Source: Roseitalea sp. (GTDB lineage: Bacteria > Pseudomonadota > Alphaproteobacteria > Rhizobiales > Rhizobiaceae). From it: 64,000 bases of DNA. Where the stretch lies: positions 1 to 64,000 of the forward strand of contig JAEPON010000009.1 of the NCBI GenBank assembly GCA_017642895.1, read 5' to 3'. This document shows positions 43,302 to 52,069 of this stretch, piece by piece. The notes beneath the pieces are model-generated. The model ran no database searches. It saw only the letters and a program-made list of their open reading frames with translations, and was not told the DNA's origin. Every line of letters begins with the position of its first letter. Position 1 is the stretch's first letter. The position numbers and the translations under genes were made by a program.

Positions 43302-43388
43302 TCCCGAAGATTGCCCAATCCGGGCGATCCGGCGATGCCGGCTTCTCCGACCTGCCTGATCTGAAATTCGATCCAATCCGAGAGACCG

Positions 43389-43775
43389 ATGAGTTATACC
43401 GTCACCCGTTTGATTCCTGACAGTGATTTTGAAACTGTTGATGCAAAAGTCCGCGACACACTTGCCGACAGGGGCTTTGGTGTCCTGACCGAGATCGACG
43501 TCAAGGCGACTATGAAGAAGAAGATTGGCAAGGACATGCCATCTTACAGAATCCTGGGTGCCTGCAATCCGGAAATGGCCTGGGAAGCGATCGCGATGGA
43601 GCCACGTGTCGGTGCGATGTTGCCGTGCAACGTGATCATCAGACAGACCCAAGATGGAGTCGAAGTCAGCGCGGTTGATCCGGTCGCGTCAATGGAGGCG
43701 ATCGACAACGATGACCTTACGCAAGTCGCCGGAGAAGTTCGGGACATGTTGTCGGAAGTTGTCGCTTCGGTGTGA
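43389..43775 (+). CDS. DUF302-family protein
   Basis: A 128-residue DUF302 protein with the typical segments DFETVDAKVRDTLADRGFGVL, IDVKATMKKKIGKD and YRILGACNPEMAWEAI, followed by PRVGAMLPCNVII. The family is found next to metal and sulfur genes but has no agreed function; the conserved Cys in GACNP and the LPCN Cys may bind metal or heme. It precedes the amino-acid permease and is oriented like the EF-hand gene. Confidence 0.88.
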   Translation: MSYTVTRLIPDSDFETVDAKVRDTLADRGFGVLTEIDVKATMKKKIGKDMPSYRILGACNPEMAWEAIAMEPRVGAMLPCNVIIRQTQDGVEVSAVDPVASMEAIDNDDLTQVAGEVRDMLSEVVASV

Positions 43776-43829
43776 TGCACGAGCCGGCAACCCGTATCGG
43801 TTTGCCGAAGTGCTGATTGATCGTCTTCC

Positions 43830-45143
43830 ATGACCTCGACGTACAAAACCAACAGCATCAGCTTGCCGGGCGCAATCGCCATGGGCACCGGCGTGATGAT
43901 TGGCGCAGGCATTCTCGCCTTGACCGGCCAGATCGCGGAACTGGCCGGTCCGCTCTTTCCCCTATCCTTCTTCCTTGGCGCGATCGTCACCGGGTTCAGC
44001 GCCTACACCTATGTGAAGATGGTGAACGCCTTTCCGTCGGCTGGCGGCATAGCGATGATCCTTCAGAAGGCATACGGGCCGACGGCCATCGCTGCCGGGG
44101 CATCATTGCTGATGGCGCTATCGATGGTGATCAACGAGAGCCTCGTGGCTCGGACTTTTGCCACCTATGCACTCCGAGGTGTTGGACTGGACACCGACAG
44201 CATCCTGGTTCCGGCGCTCGGCGTCGCGGTCATCGTCTTTGCCTATCTGGTCAATGTCTCAGGGAATCGATCCGTCGGGCTTCTGTCGATCATCATGGCG
44301 GTACTCAAGATCGGAGGCATCGCGCTGTTCGGTTTGGCCGCGCTTTGGGCGAGCGGATTCTCGTTCGAGCCCAATGCCGATGTCGGCAGCTTGCCTATCG
44401 GCGGTTTCATTGCGTCCGTGGCGTTGTCGATTCTGGCTTTCAAAGGCTTTACGACCATCACCAACAGCGGCGCCGAGATCACCAAACCGCACCGTAATGT
44501 GGGTCGAGCCATCATTATCTCGATCGCGATCTGCGTCGTCGTCTATCTACTGGTGGCCTTCGCGGTAGGCAGCAGCTTGTCACTTGACCAGATCATTGCG
44601 GCCAAGGATTACGCTTTGGCCGAGGCGGCCGAGCCCGCATTGGGTTCGGCCGGTTTTTATCTGATCATCGCGTTGGCATTGATCGCAACAGTGTCGGGCC
44701 TGCTGGCCAGTGTTTTTGCCGTGTCCAGAATGCTGGCGATGCTCACGGATATGCGGATGATCCCGCACAGCCATTTCGGCATGCCCGGCGCCATAAAGGA
44801 CCATACGCTGGTCTACACGGTAGTGATCGCTGGGTTTTTGACCGTCTTCTTTGATCTGAGCCGGATTGCCGCACTGGGCGCGTTCTTCTACCTCGTCATG
44901 GACATTCTCATTCACTGGGGCGTGTTTCGGCACCTTCGCAGGGAGGTTGGCGCCCGTGGCTGGGTGCTACTAACGGCGATTGGCCTGGACGCGATCGTGC
45001 TTGGCGCTTTTGCAACTCTGAAATGGCAAACCGATCCGGCGATCGTCTTCATCGCGATCTTGGCCATGGCAACGGTGTTTGTCTTCGAACGGGTGTATCT
45101 GGCCAAGGTTCATATAAAAGGGGAGCATATGCATGACGCCTGA
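43830..45143 (+). CDS. APC-family amino-acid permease
   Basis: A 437-residue permease with about 12 membrane helices of the APC superfamily. Features include GTGVMIGAGILALTGQ (first helix, about 18), IVTGFSAYTYVKMVNAFPSAGG near 50, ILAFKGFTTITNSGAEITKPHRNVGRAI near 203, and the C-terminal helices. The ligand is probably an amino acid or amine. It is 54 bases after DUF302 and overlaps the saccharopine-dehydrogenase-like gene by 11 bases. Confidence 0.87.
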   Translation: MTSTYKTNSISLPGAIAMGTGVMIGAGILALTGQIAELAGPLFPLSFFLGAIVTGFSAYTYVKMVNAFPSAGGIAMILQKAYGPTAIAAGASLLMALSMVINESLVARTFATYALRGVGLDTDSILVPALGVAVIVFAYLVNVSGNRSVGLLSIIMAVLKIGGIALFGLAALWASGFSFEPNADVGSLPIGGFIASVALSILAFKGFTTITNSGAEITKPHRNVGRAIIISIAICVVVYLLVAFAVGSSLSLDQIIAAKDYALAEAAEPALGSAGFYLIIALALIATVSGLLASVFAVSRMLAMLTDMRMIPHSHFGMPGAIKDHTLVYTVVIAGFLTVFFDLSRIAALGAFFYLVMDILIHWGVFRHLRREVGARGWVLLTAIGLDAIVLGAFATLKWQTDPAIVFIAILAMATVFVFERVYLAKVHIKGEHMHDA

Positions 45144-46224
45144 CGCGGTTGCCCGCGAGGTAGGCGTGGCGGCGCAGGTGTGGATCATCGGCGGCTATGG
45201 CGATGTCGGCCGCAAGCTCGCCGGCATGCTGGCACAAGACGGCGGAATGTCTGTCGTGATCGCGGGGCGCGATGGTGGCCGAGCCGATGCGGCGGCGGAG
45301 GCGATTGCGCCCAATGTCCGTGGGGTGGGCCTTGATGTCGCAAATGCCGTTGCCAACGAGCTGCCTCCGGCAGTCTATGTAAACCTTGTCGAGGCAACAC
45401 CTCCCGATCTTATTGCAGCCTTGGTTTCCCGGGGCGCACGTTTGATCGAATCCTCGGCAACGCCAGCCTATCTCGAGACACAGGAAAGCGCAGTGGGAGA
45501 ACGATCAGGACCGGGCCTTCTGATCGTCAATGCCGGTGTTTCGCCCGGACTGACCAACGTCATGGCAACAGCGCTCAAGCGTCGTTTCCCGGACACACGC
45601 AGCGTCCATATCGTGATCGAAATCGGCATGGGGCGGCATCATGGTGACGCCGCAACCCGGTGGACCTTTGCCAGCATGGGTGCGGACTATCCGATGTGGC
45701 GTGAGGGTCAGGAGGCGCGCGTTCGGCCAGGCGTACTCAGCCGAATGGTGCGTTTTGAGGAGGACCGATCTGAACGCCTTGCCATCGGCTTCGGTTTTTC
45801 CGATCAAATCGCAATCGGCCGGCAACTGGAGTTCGACACCGCGCAGACCTTCCTTGCCGTCGATCCGCCCTGGGTGACCCGGACGATCCATGCGGCGCTT
45901 CGTGCTGGGTTCGGAAAGCATCTGGCATGTCGCGCCAGAGGATTGGCGAATCTGTTCGCGCGCGGCCCGACCATGGGCCGCCCGGGTACGCGACTCATCG
46001 TGGAAGGCCACGATAACGTTGGAAACGTATCGGGACGCATTGAAATACACACGGGCGATCAGGCGACAGCGACAGCCGCCATGCTTGCGCGGGCCGTGCG
46101 CTCGGTTGTGGACACGGACGTTGCGGGTATCGGCCAGTTTAATGATCTGGTGACGTTGGAAGACGCCGTGACGGTTTTGAAGACCGCAGCCCCCACCACG
46201 CGTGTTTTTGAGCGCGACAACTGA
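45133..46224 (+). CDS. saccharopine dehydrogenase-like NAD(P)-binding protein
   Basis: A 363-residue protein with a Rossmann N-terminus (IIGGYGDVGRKLAGMLAQDG) and VIAGRDGGRADAAAEAI, as in saccharopine dehydrogenase-like (SDH-like) proteins, and a C-terminal mixed domain. A GGGGAG precedes the ATG. It overlaps the permease gene and its stop abuts the convergent EamA gene with no gap. It may modify an amino acid taken up by the permease. Catalytic residues cannot be assigned confidently. Confidence 0.82.
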   Translation: MTPDAVAREVGVAAQVWIIGGYGDVGRKLAGMLAQDGGMSVVIAGRDGGRADAAAEAIAPNVRGVGLDVANAVANELPPAVYVNLVEATPPDLIAALVSRGARLIESSATPAYLETQESAVGERSGPGLLIVNAGVSPGLTNVMATALKRRFPDTRSVHIVIEIGMGRHHGDAATRWTFASMGADYPMWREGQEARVRPGVLSRMVRFEEDRSERLAIGFGFSDQIAIGRQLEFDTAQTFLAVDPPWVTRTIHAALRAGFGKHLACRARGLANLFARGPTMGRPGTRLIVEGHDNVGNVSGRIEIHTGDQATATAAMLARAVRSVVDTDVAGIGQFNDLVTLEDAVTVLKTAAPTTRVFERDN

Positions 46225-47118
46225 TTAGTTGGTATGGGTCCGGCCATTTGACGCCAGATACACGCCAAGAACGGAAATCACGGCGCCGGTGATCGTGATT
46301 GTCGTAACCGTTTCCTCAAAAAACGCCCAGCCGACGGTTAGTCCGATGATCGGCACCACGAAGCTGAAAGCGACCGCACGCGACACCGTCAATTGTGCCA
46401 ATGTGATTTGCCATAACCAGAACGCCAATGCGGTTCCGGGCAGCGCGAGTCCGACGAGCGAAACGACAAACCGGCCACTCCAATTGATCTGGGTCGGATC
46501 TTCGAGTGCCATTGCGAGAAAGGCGAGAAGCACCGCGCCGATGATCAGTTGCAATCCCATTGCCATGACCGGTGCGACACGAAGGCCCAACTGCCTGATC
46601 GCGATATTTCCTATGGCTACGCCCGTTGTCGCGAGCACCACATAGCCAAAGCCAATCAAACTGGTCCCATTAGGGTCTGCAATAACGTTCGGTGCAGCGA
46701 TGACGACAATCCCTGCAAAGCCGATCACCAGACCGGACCAGCCGAGCCATCCAGCACGTTCGCCCAAAAGGACGGCCGCCAGCAGTCCTGCAATGAGCGG
46801 TTGGGTGTTGGAGATAACCGTCGCAAGGCCAGGCGCGACAAACTCTGCACCATGAAACATGCCAAAATAGCCGATCCCGGTCATTCCAATGCCGGCCAAG
46901 GCTATCCAACCCCATTCAGCAGCCCGTTTTGGCCAGTCCGCGCCAGTTGCCATTGCAATCAACATCAGCGTCGCGCCACCTAGGAACGCCCGCAATGCGG
47001 CAAATGTCAGATGCGGGGCATCATTGAGCGCAAGTGCAATCAGCGGATAGCACGAGGCCCAGAGCACCATGACGGTGATCGCCAGAAATCGCGGTTTGGC
47101 CCTCAGCATCCAGGTCAC
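46225..47118 (-). CDS. EamA/DMT-family transporter
   Basis: A 297-residue protein with about ten membrane helices in two EamA repeats (MVLWASCYPLIALALND; GYVVLATTGVAIGNIAIRQL). It is of the drug/metabolite transporter superfamily, which exports or imports small metabolites. I take the GTG at 47118 as start; the ATG at 47109 is also possible. It is convergent with the saccharopine-like gene. No ligand prediction. Confidence 0.87.
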   Translation of the reverse strand: MTWMLRAKPRFLAITVMVLWASCYPLIALALNDAPHLTFAALRAFLGGATLMLIAMATGADWPKRAAEWGWIALAGIGMTGIGYFGMFHGAEFVAPGLATVISNTQPLIAGLLAAVLLGERAGWLGWSGLVIGFAGIVVIAAPNVIADPNGTSLIGFGYVVLATTGVAIGNIAIRQLGLRVAPVMAMGLQLIIGAVLLAFLAMALEDPTQINWSGRFVVSLVGLALPGTALAFWLWQITLAQLTVSRAVAFSFVVPIIGLTVGWAFFEETVTTITITGAVISVLGVYLASNGRTHTN

Positions 47119-47218
47119 ATTCGTCGGGACAAACCAGCATCACTTGTTAATCGGTGAATGTGCCAAGCCGGCCGCACGCCGGAAGCAACAAGCGGACCGG
47201 GCTTTGCCATGTTGATGC

Positions 47219-49264
47219 CTAGGCTCCGTTCCGATGCTGCTTGAGTGTCAACAATTGTGCATTGACCGCGCAAATGACCGTGCTTGCCGACATGAAGATT
47301 GCGCCGATCGCGGGGCTCAAGACCAAACCCCAAGGAAAGAACACGCCTGCAGCGGCTGGAATAGCGAACGCGTTGTAGCCGGTTGCCCAGACAAGATTCT
47401 GGATCATCTTCCCGTAGGTCGCCCGGGCCAAGCCCAGGATGGCGGCAACATCGCCGGGGTCGGATCGTACCAGGATGATGTCTGCTGTCTCGATCGCCAC
47501 ATCGGTTCCGGCACCCACAGCGATGCCGACGTTGGCCTGCGCCAGCGCCGGGGCGTCGTTGACACCGTCGCCAGTCATCGCAACGATCAATCCGCGGCTC
47601 TGTATCTCCTTGACCGTGTCTGCCTTTTGCTGCGGCAGCACTTCGGCGATGACTTCGTCGAGGCCGATCTCTTCGCCGACCCAATCGGCGACCTGCCGGT
47701 TGTCTCCGGTGAGCATGATGCAGCGTATGCCCATAGCCTGCAGATCAGCGATCGCCGCTTTGGATTCTGGCCGGATAATGTCTGCGAGGGCAATTGCGCC
47801 GGCCAACTTGTCATCAATCAGAACAAAAACCACGGTCTTGCCCTGAGCGCTGAGCTCTTCAAACCGCGGATCGTCTATCTTCATCCCTTGCGCACGCACA
47901 AACCCGGGGCTGACCACTTTCACGTCCCGTCCCTTCACCGTTCCTTCCGCGCCTTTGCCCGGGATCGCCTTGAAACGATTGACGGGCCACCTGTCGTCGG
48001 TTCCATTGACGATGCCTTTCGCAATCGGGTGCTCGGACTGCGTCTCGACGGCTGCGGCATAGGAGATGACCTCCGACTCACTGAATGCCTCGTCAAACAC
48101 AAGCATGTCGGTTATGCCGAACTCGCCTTTGGTCAGCGTGCCGGTTTTGTCGAAGATGATGGCCTCGGTGTTTCGCGCCTCCTCGAACGCGGTTCGATCA
48201 CGAATGAGCAGCCCGTTGGAGGCAGCGATCGCGGTTGAACGGGCAACCACAAGCGGAACGGCCAAGCCGAGTGCGTGCGGGCATGCGATGACCATCACTG
48301 TCACGGCCCGCTCCATCGCAAAAGCGAAATCCTGGCCCGTGAACAGTGTCCAAAAAAGAACGGTCGCCAATCCGCCACCCAATGCAACGAAAGTCAGCCA
48401 ACGCGCGGCGCTGTTGGCCAGATCTTGAGTCTTCGACTTGCTCGCCTGCGCCTCTTCGACCAGTTTGATGACGCTCGACAGGAAGCTGTCGTCACCTGTT
48501 TTGGCGACCCTGATCGTCAATGCACCTTCGCCATTGATGGAACCGCCGATTACCTGGGCGTCCGGGCCTTTATGAATCGGCTTGGACTCTCCGGTCAGCA
48601 TGGATTCGTTCAAAGACGATTCGCCTTCTGTGATGACCGCGTCGGCTGGAACCTTTTCACCGGGTTTGACGAGCAGCGTCTCGCCACCTTGCAATTCTGA
48701 AACCGCGATTTCGCGGACGCTTCCATCAGCTTCCACCAGATGCGCCGTGTCCGGCATCAAGCTGGCAAGTTTCTCCAGAGCCTTGCCCGCGCCCATCACC
48801 GATTTCATCTCGATCCAATGACCGAGAAGCATGATCGCAATCAGCGTCGCGAGCTCCCAGAAGAAAGTCTCTTGGCTGCCGATCACAACCATCGCCATCG
48901 AATAGGCATAGGCTGCGGTGATCGCGACGGCGATCAAGGTCATCATACCGGTCCGGTTTGAACGCAACTCCGACCAAAAACCGGTCAGGAACGGCCACCC
49001 GCCATAGAAGTAGACAAGCGTTGACAGTGCTGCGAGCACGTAACTGTCGCCGCGAAAATCGAGTGCTTCTTCAAGACCGAGCCAGCCCTGAATCATCGGC
49101 GCAAGCGCGAGGATCGGGATCGTCGCGACGAGCGTGACCCAAAAACGCTTGCGATAGTCGGCGACCATCGCCGTATGGTCATGACCCGCATGACCATGAT
49201 GCCCACCTGCGTGTTGCTTATGATGATGCGTGTGGGAGCCTGGATGTTTCACGGTCTGATCCAT
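47219..49264 (-). CDS. copB: CPH-type heavy-metal P-type ATPase (CopB-like)
   Basis: A 681-residue P1B-ATPase lacking HMA domains; the N-terminus is instead His-rich (HPGSHTHHHKQHAGGHHGHA...). The metal motif is CPH (C328-P-H330 in ACPHALGLAVP), which defines the P1B-3/CopB type. TGES, DKTGTLTKGEF, SEHPIAKGI and GDGVNDAPAL are present. It probably exports Cu(II) or Ag, complementing CopA. The ATG at 49264 lies 6 bases from the YHS protein stop. It may be co-transcribed with the YHS protein. Confidence 0.93.
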   Translation of the reverse strand: MDQTVKHPGSHTHHHKQHAGGHHGHAGHDHTAMVADYRKRFWVTLVATIPILALAPMIQGWLGLEEALDFRGDSYVLAALSTLVYFYGGWPFLTGFWSELRSNRTGMMTLIAVAITAAYAYSMAMVVIGSQETFFWELATLIAIMLLGHWIEMKSVMGAGKALEKLASLMPDTAHLVEADGSVREIAVSELQGGETLLVKPGEKVPADAVITEGESSLNESMLTGESKPIHKGPDAQVIGGSINGEGALTIRVAKTGDDSFLSSVIKLVEEAQASKSKTQDLANSAARWLTFVALGGGLATVLFWTLFTGQDFAFAMERAVTVMVIACPHALGLAVPLVVARSTAIAASNGLLIRDRTAFEEARNTEAIIFDKTGTLTKGEFGITDMLVFDEAFSESEVISYAAAVETQSEHPIAKGIVNGTDDRWPVNRFKAIPGKGAEGTVKGRDVKVVSPGFVRAQGMKIDDPRFEELSAQGKTVVFVLIDDKLAGAIALADIIRPESKAAIADLQAMGIRCIMLTGDNRQVADWVGEEIGLDEVIAEVLPQQKADTVKEIQSRGLIVAMTGDGVNDAPALAQANVGIAVGAGTDVAIETADIILVRSDPGDVAAILGLARATYGKMIQNLVWATGYNAFAIPAAAGVFFPWGLVLSPAIGAIFMSASTVICAVNAQLLTLKQHRNGA

Positions 49265-49270
49265 TGTTTT

Positions 49271-49462
49271 CTAGGAAGCCTTCTTTTCGGTTGAATGGTG
49301 GTTTTTCGGTTTTGGCGCAGATGCGAAAGCCGCCGGCTCTAACCGAAACCGACGGTGACAAACTGCCGAGCAAAAGAAATACTCCCACCCTTCATGTTCT
49401 TCGCTTGCATAGACCTCGTCGAGATCGATGTGCCGTCCGCAAACCGGGTCCTGTACGGTCAT
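49271..49462 (-). CDS. YHS-domain protein
   Basis: A 63-residue YHS (TRASH-like) domain protein: MTVQDPVCGRHIDLDE, the YASEEHEGWEYFFCSAVCHRRF segment with Cys (VCGR; FFCSAVC). The TRASH/YHS fold binds a metal through Cys residues and often sits next to copper ATPases. The start is the ATG at 49462, with AAGGAGCGAGCT upstream. It precedes copB on the same strand by 6 bases and should be in its transcript. Confidence 0.88.
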   Translation of the reverse strand: MTVQDPVCGRHIDLDEVYASEEHEGWEYFFCSAVCHRRFRLEPAAFASAPKPKNHHSTEKKAS

Positions 49463-49782
49463 AGCTCGCTCCTTCAGTTGGCTAGGCGGTCCAGAGACAA
49501 AAGCAAAAAAGCGCTGGTCACCTGAAAGAACCCGGCCATTCACTTAACGGACGCAACAGGCTTCAAAGCGTTACACGTGGTGAGCGTCGATCCATCATCT
49601 CGCATTGCAGGCCACCCGGACGGGCGATGTTGCAGGCGACGGCACATGTCGGGCGTTCCGGTGCCGGTTCACATGAAAACCGGATGTAATCTGCTCTGAA
49701 TGCCAGCGTCCTTTTTCCTGCCAATCAATCCGCTAGTGTCGAGAACTCACGCGCTGTGGATCGACGGAAAAGGAGGGTGCGC
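49463..49782. other. divergent promoter spacer, YHS/cyclopropane synthase
   Basis: A 320-base spacer between divergent genes, holding the promoters of the YHS-copB unit and the cyclopropane synthase gene. A repeat of GGCGACGG/GCGATG type is visible near 49620-49640, but I see no obvious CueR-type box here. Confidence 0.4.
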
Positions 49783-51030
49783 GTGGCAATTGGTGCCAAA
49801 CTGCTGGATCGCCTGCTCAAACGGACGGTTCGGGTCGGACGCCTGGAACTGACATATCCAGATGGCAGGACGATCACCTACGGCCAGCGGACGGCCTGCC
49901 CGGTGCGTGTCCGGATCGACAACGCGCGCTGGTTGGGACGCGTGGTGCTTAATCCTGAATTGCGAGTCGGCGAAGCCTATATGGAAGGCGTACTGATGCC
50001 GCGCGGCCGGTCAATCTACGACCTTCTCGATCTTGTCTGGATCAATTTCTATGGTGAGGATCACAAGGGTCAGAACAGACTGCCGGTTCGGCTGTTAAGG
50101 ACGATGCAATCTTCGAACCCGCCATCCCGGGCTCGCCAGAACGTCGCGCATCACTACGATCTTGGCGACCCTCTGTATCGGCTGTTTCTCGATGACGACA
50201 TGCAATATTCGTGTGCCTACTTCGACCGGCCGGACATGTCGTTGGACGAGGCCCAAATCGCCAAGAAGGAGCACATTGCTCGCAAGCTCTTGATCCAACC
50301 GGGTCATCGGGTGCTTGATATCGGTTCAGGTTGGGGCGGGCTGGCGCTCGATTTGGCCCGGCGCGGCGCAGCCGATGTCCTGGGCATCACGCTGTCATCT
50401 GAGCAGCTTACCACGGCCCGCCGGCGCGCAGTTGAACAAGGAGTGAGCGACCGCGTTCATTTCGAACTCATTGACTATCGCGCGCTAGACGGCAGGTTCG
50501 ACCGCATCGTTTCGGTCGGGATGCTCGAACATGTCGGCCCGCGTCACTATGCAGAATACTTTGCTCAAATCGCGCGGTTTCTGGCCGACGACGGGGTTGC
50601 CCTCATCCATACCATCGGTCGAACGACACCGCCCGGCGTGACCAATCCATGGATCGACAAATACATCTTTCCTGGCGGTTACATCCCGGCACTCTCCGAA
50701 ATCATGCAACACGTCGAGAAGTATCGGCTCCAAGTGCTGGATATCGAAGTCTTGCGCCTCCATTATGCCGAAACGCTCAGGGCCTGGCGCAAGCGGTTCC
50801 TCGACAATGCCGACAAGGCTGCTGAGCTCTATGACGAGCGCTTCGTGCGCATGTGGGACTTCTATTTGTCGGGTAGCGAGTTGTCGTTTCGCCATGGTGA
50901 TCACGCCGTCTTCCAGCTTCAATTGGGCCGACGCCAAGATGCAGCCCCGCTGACGCGTGACTACATGTACGGCTCACCGTCCCCCAATGCGGCGAGCCAG
51001 GCAGAGAGATCTGTAAAACAAGCGGTGTGA
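49783..51030 (+). CDS. cyclopropane-fatty-acyl-phospholipid synthase-like
   Basis: A 415-residue CFA synthase-type SAM methyltransferase. The N-terminal part resembles the Cfa lead domain; then comes a class I methyltransferase fold with VLDIGSGWGGLALDLARRG (about 186), GMLEHVGPRHYAEYF (about 249) and FPGGYIPALSE (about 290). Start is the GTG at 49783, with AGGAGG 8-13 bases upstream; a GTG at 49756 would start before that ribosome-binding site. It modifies membrane phospholipid acyl chains, perhaps altering copper or acid tolerance of the membrane. Confidence 0.9.
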   Translation: MAIGAKLLDRLLKRTVRVGRLELTYPDGRTITYGQRTACPVRVRIDNARWLGRVVLNPELRVGEAYMEGVLMPRGRSIYDLLDLVWINFYGEDHKGQNRLPVRLLRTMQSSNPPSRARQNVAHHYDLGDPLYRLFLDDDMQYSCAYFDRPDMSLDEAQIAKKEHIARKLLIQPGHRVLDIGSGWGGLALDLARRGAADVLGITLSSEQLTTARRRAVEQGVSDRVHFELIDYRALDGRFDRIVSVGMLEHVGPRHYAEYFAQIARFLADDGVALIHTIGRTTPPGVTNPWIDKYIFPGGYIPALSEIMQHVEKYRLQVLDIEVLRLHYAETLRAWRKRFLDNADKAAELYDERFVRMWDFYLSGSELSFRHGDHAVFQLQLGRRQDAAPLTRDYMYGSPSPNAASQAERSVKQAV

Positions 51031-51203
51031 CCTGTTTGCGAGATAAGCAATCAAACGGTGTTGGCAGAGAGCGGCGATCAGCCACGAACGATAGAAGTCT
51101 TTTTAAGCAATTGTGCCCATAATTTCGCTGTCAGGTGGCATGACTTGGTCACATTCGGCGCTTAACAGCGCCAACGAAAGCGAAACACGGACTCGTCGAT
51201 TCG

Positions 51204-51575
51204 ATGCGGATTGCGCACCGGCAAAAAGGGCGTTTCGGGACATGGTTTTCCATGTTCGCCGTTATGATGTTGCTGCTGTCGGGTGGTGTATTTGCTCATG
51301 CGGATTCGATGACGACATCGGCGGTAGACTGTCACTCAGGTTCAGAGCCATCGGCGGCTCACACCGGCGAAAGTCCGCAGACCGACGGCTGCAAATCCAG
51401 TGCGCCGTCTCAATCGCTGCATTGTGGCGCTCATATCCTTTTGGTGCCAACCGTTGCAGTGTCGTCCGACACCAATACCGATGACACGCCAACTGATTGG
51501 CCCGTTGTGCCTTTGATTGACCGGTCCAACACGCTGGATCCGCCTCCGCCAAAGTATCCTTCTTCCCTGGTCTGA
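51204..51575 (+). CDS. CutF/CruR-like secreted Cys small protein, uORF of copC operon
   Basis: A 123-residue protein with a membrane-spanning signal (FSMFAVMMLLLSGGVFAHA), then DCHSGSEPS, DGCKSSAPSQ and HCGAH with three Cys and several His, and a proline-rich C-terminus (LDPPPPKYPSSLV). The arrangement of signal, Cys and poly-Pro end, placed just before copC-copD-multicopper oxidase, matches my memory of CutF (R. capsulatus cutFOG) and CruR (Bordetella), copper-responsive DUF2946-like uORFs whose stalling tail controls the genes behind. A stem-loop follows the stop. Homology is inferred, not searched. Confidence 0.68.
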   Translation: MRIAHRQKGRFGTWFSMFAVMMLLLSGGVFAHADSMTTSAVDCHSGSEPSAAHTGESPQTDGCKSSAPSQSLHCGAHILLVPTVAVSSDTNTDDTPTDWPVVPLIDRSNTLDPPPPKYPSSLV

Positions 51576-51584
51576 CCAGCGATC

Positions 51585-51607
51585 CCGGCGACCGCTAGCA
51601 CCGCCGG
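51585..51607 (+). promoter_or_regulatory. stem-loop after CutF-like ORF
   Basis: CCGGCG-11-CGCCGG, starting 10 bases after the TGA of the 123-residue ORF, can form a 6-bp GC stem. A translating ribosome stalled on the PPPP end would reach into this region. It could insulate or expose the copC ribosome-binding site about 90 bases further on. Confidence 0.45.
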
Positions 51608-51709
51608 CCCCAGTCCATTGAACGCTCATTGCGATTGTTGCACGTTCGTCGGCCGATGCCGATGACGGCACAACACGCAGCGTTTGAGCAAGAAAACGAG
51701 GATACCAAG

Positions 51710-52066
51710 ATGAAGAAATCCATTGTGGCGCTTGCGGCAGTGCTGCTTGCAGCAACACCGGCCATGGCTCATTCCGAAATGAATATGACGGAGCCTGCCG
51801 ACGGCACGACGCTTAATGTCGTACCCGAAACAATCGCGTTGAAGTTCACGGCACCCGCTCGTGTAATGAAAGTCGAGATGCTTCACACCAACGGTACAGC
51901 CAGTCACACCATGACCGTCGATATACCAACCTTCGGGATGGTCGATGAGATCAGCCTAACACCCGATTTCATGGGCGCTGGTCGATATGACGTGAACTGG
52001 CGTGCGCTCGGCGAAGATGGCCACGTGATGACCGGTTCCTTCTCCTTTACGGTCGAGGGAGAATGA
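51710..52066 (+). CDS. copC: periplasmic copper-binding protein CopC
   Basis: A 118-residue CopC-family protein with signal peptide MKKSIVALAAVLLAATPAMA and mature N-terminus HSEMNMTEP, in which the first His would bind Cu(II). PADGTTLNVVPETIALKFT is the family core. GAGGA lies before the ATG. It delivers Cu(II) to the membrane protein CopD. It follows the CutF-like ORF and is coupled (3-base gap) to copD. Confidence 0.93.
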   Translation: MKKSIVALAAVLLAATPAMAHSEMNMTEPADGTTLNVVPETIALKFTAPARVMKVEMLHTNGTASHTMTVDIPTFGMVDEISLTPDFMGAGRYDVNWRALGEDGHVMTGSFSFTVEGE

Positions 52067-52069
52067 ACC

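Noticed and set aside
43309..43329. Terminator after the EF-hand gene
   Set aside because: GATTGCCC/GGGCGATC can pair with one G-U, but no T-run follows, so it is left out.
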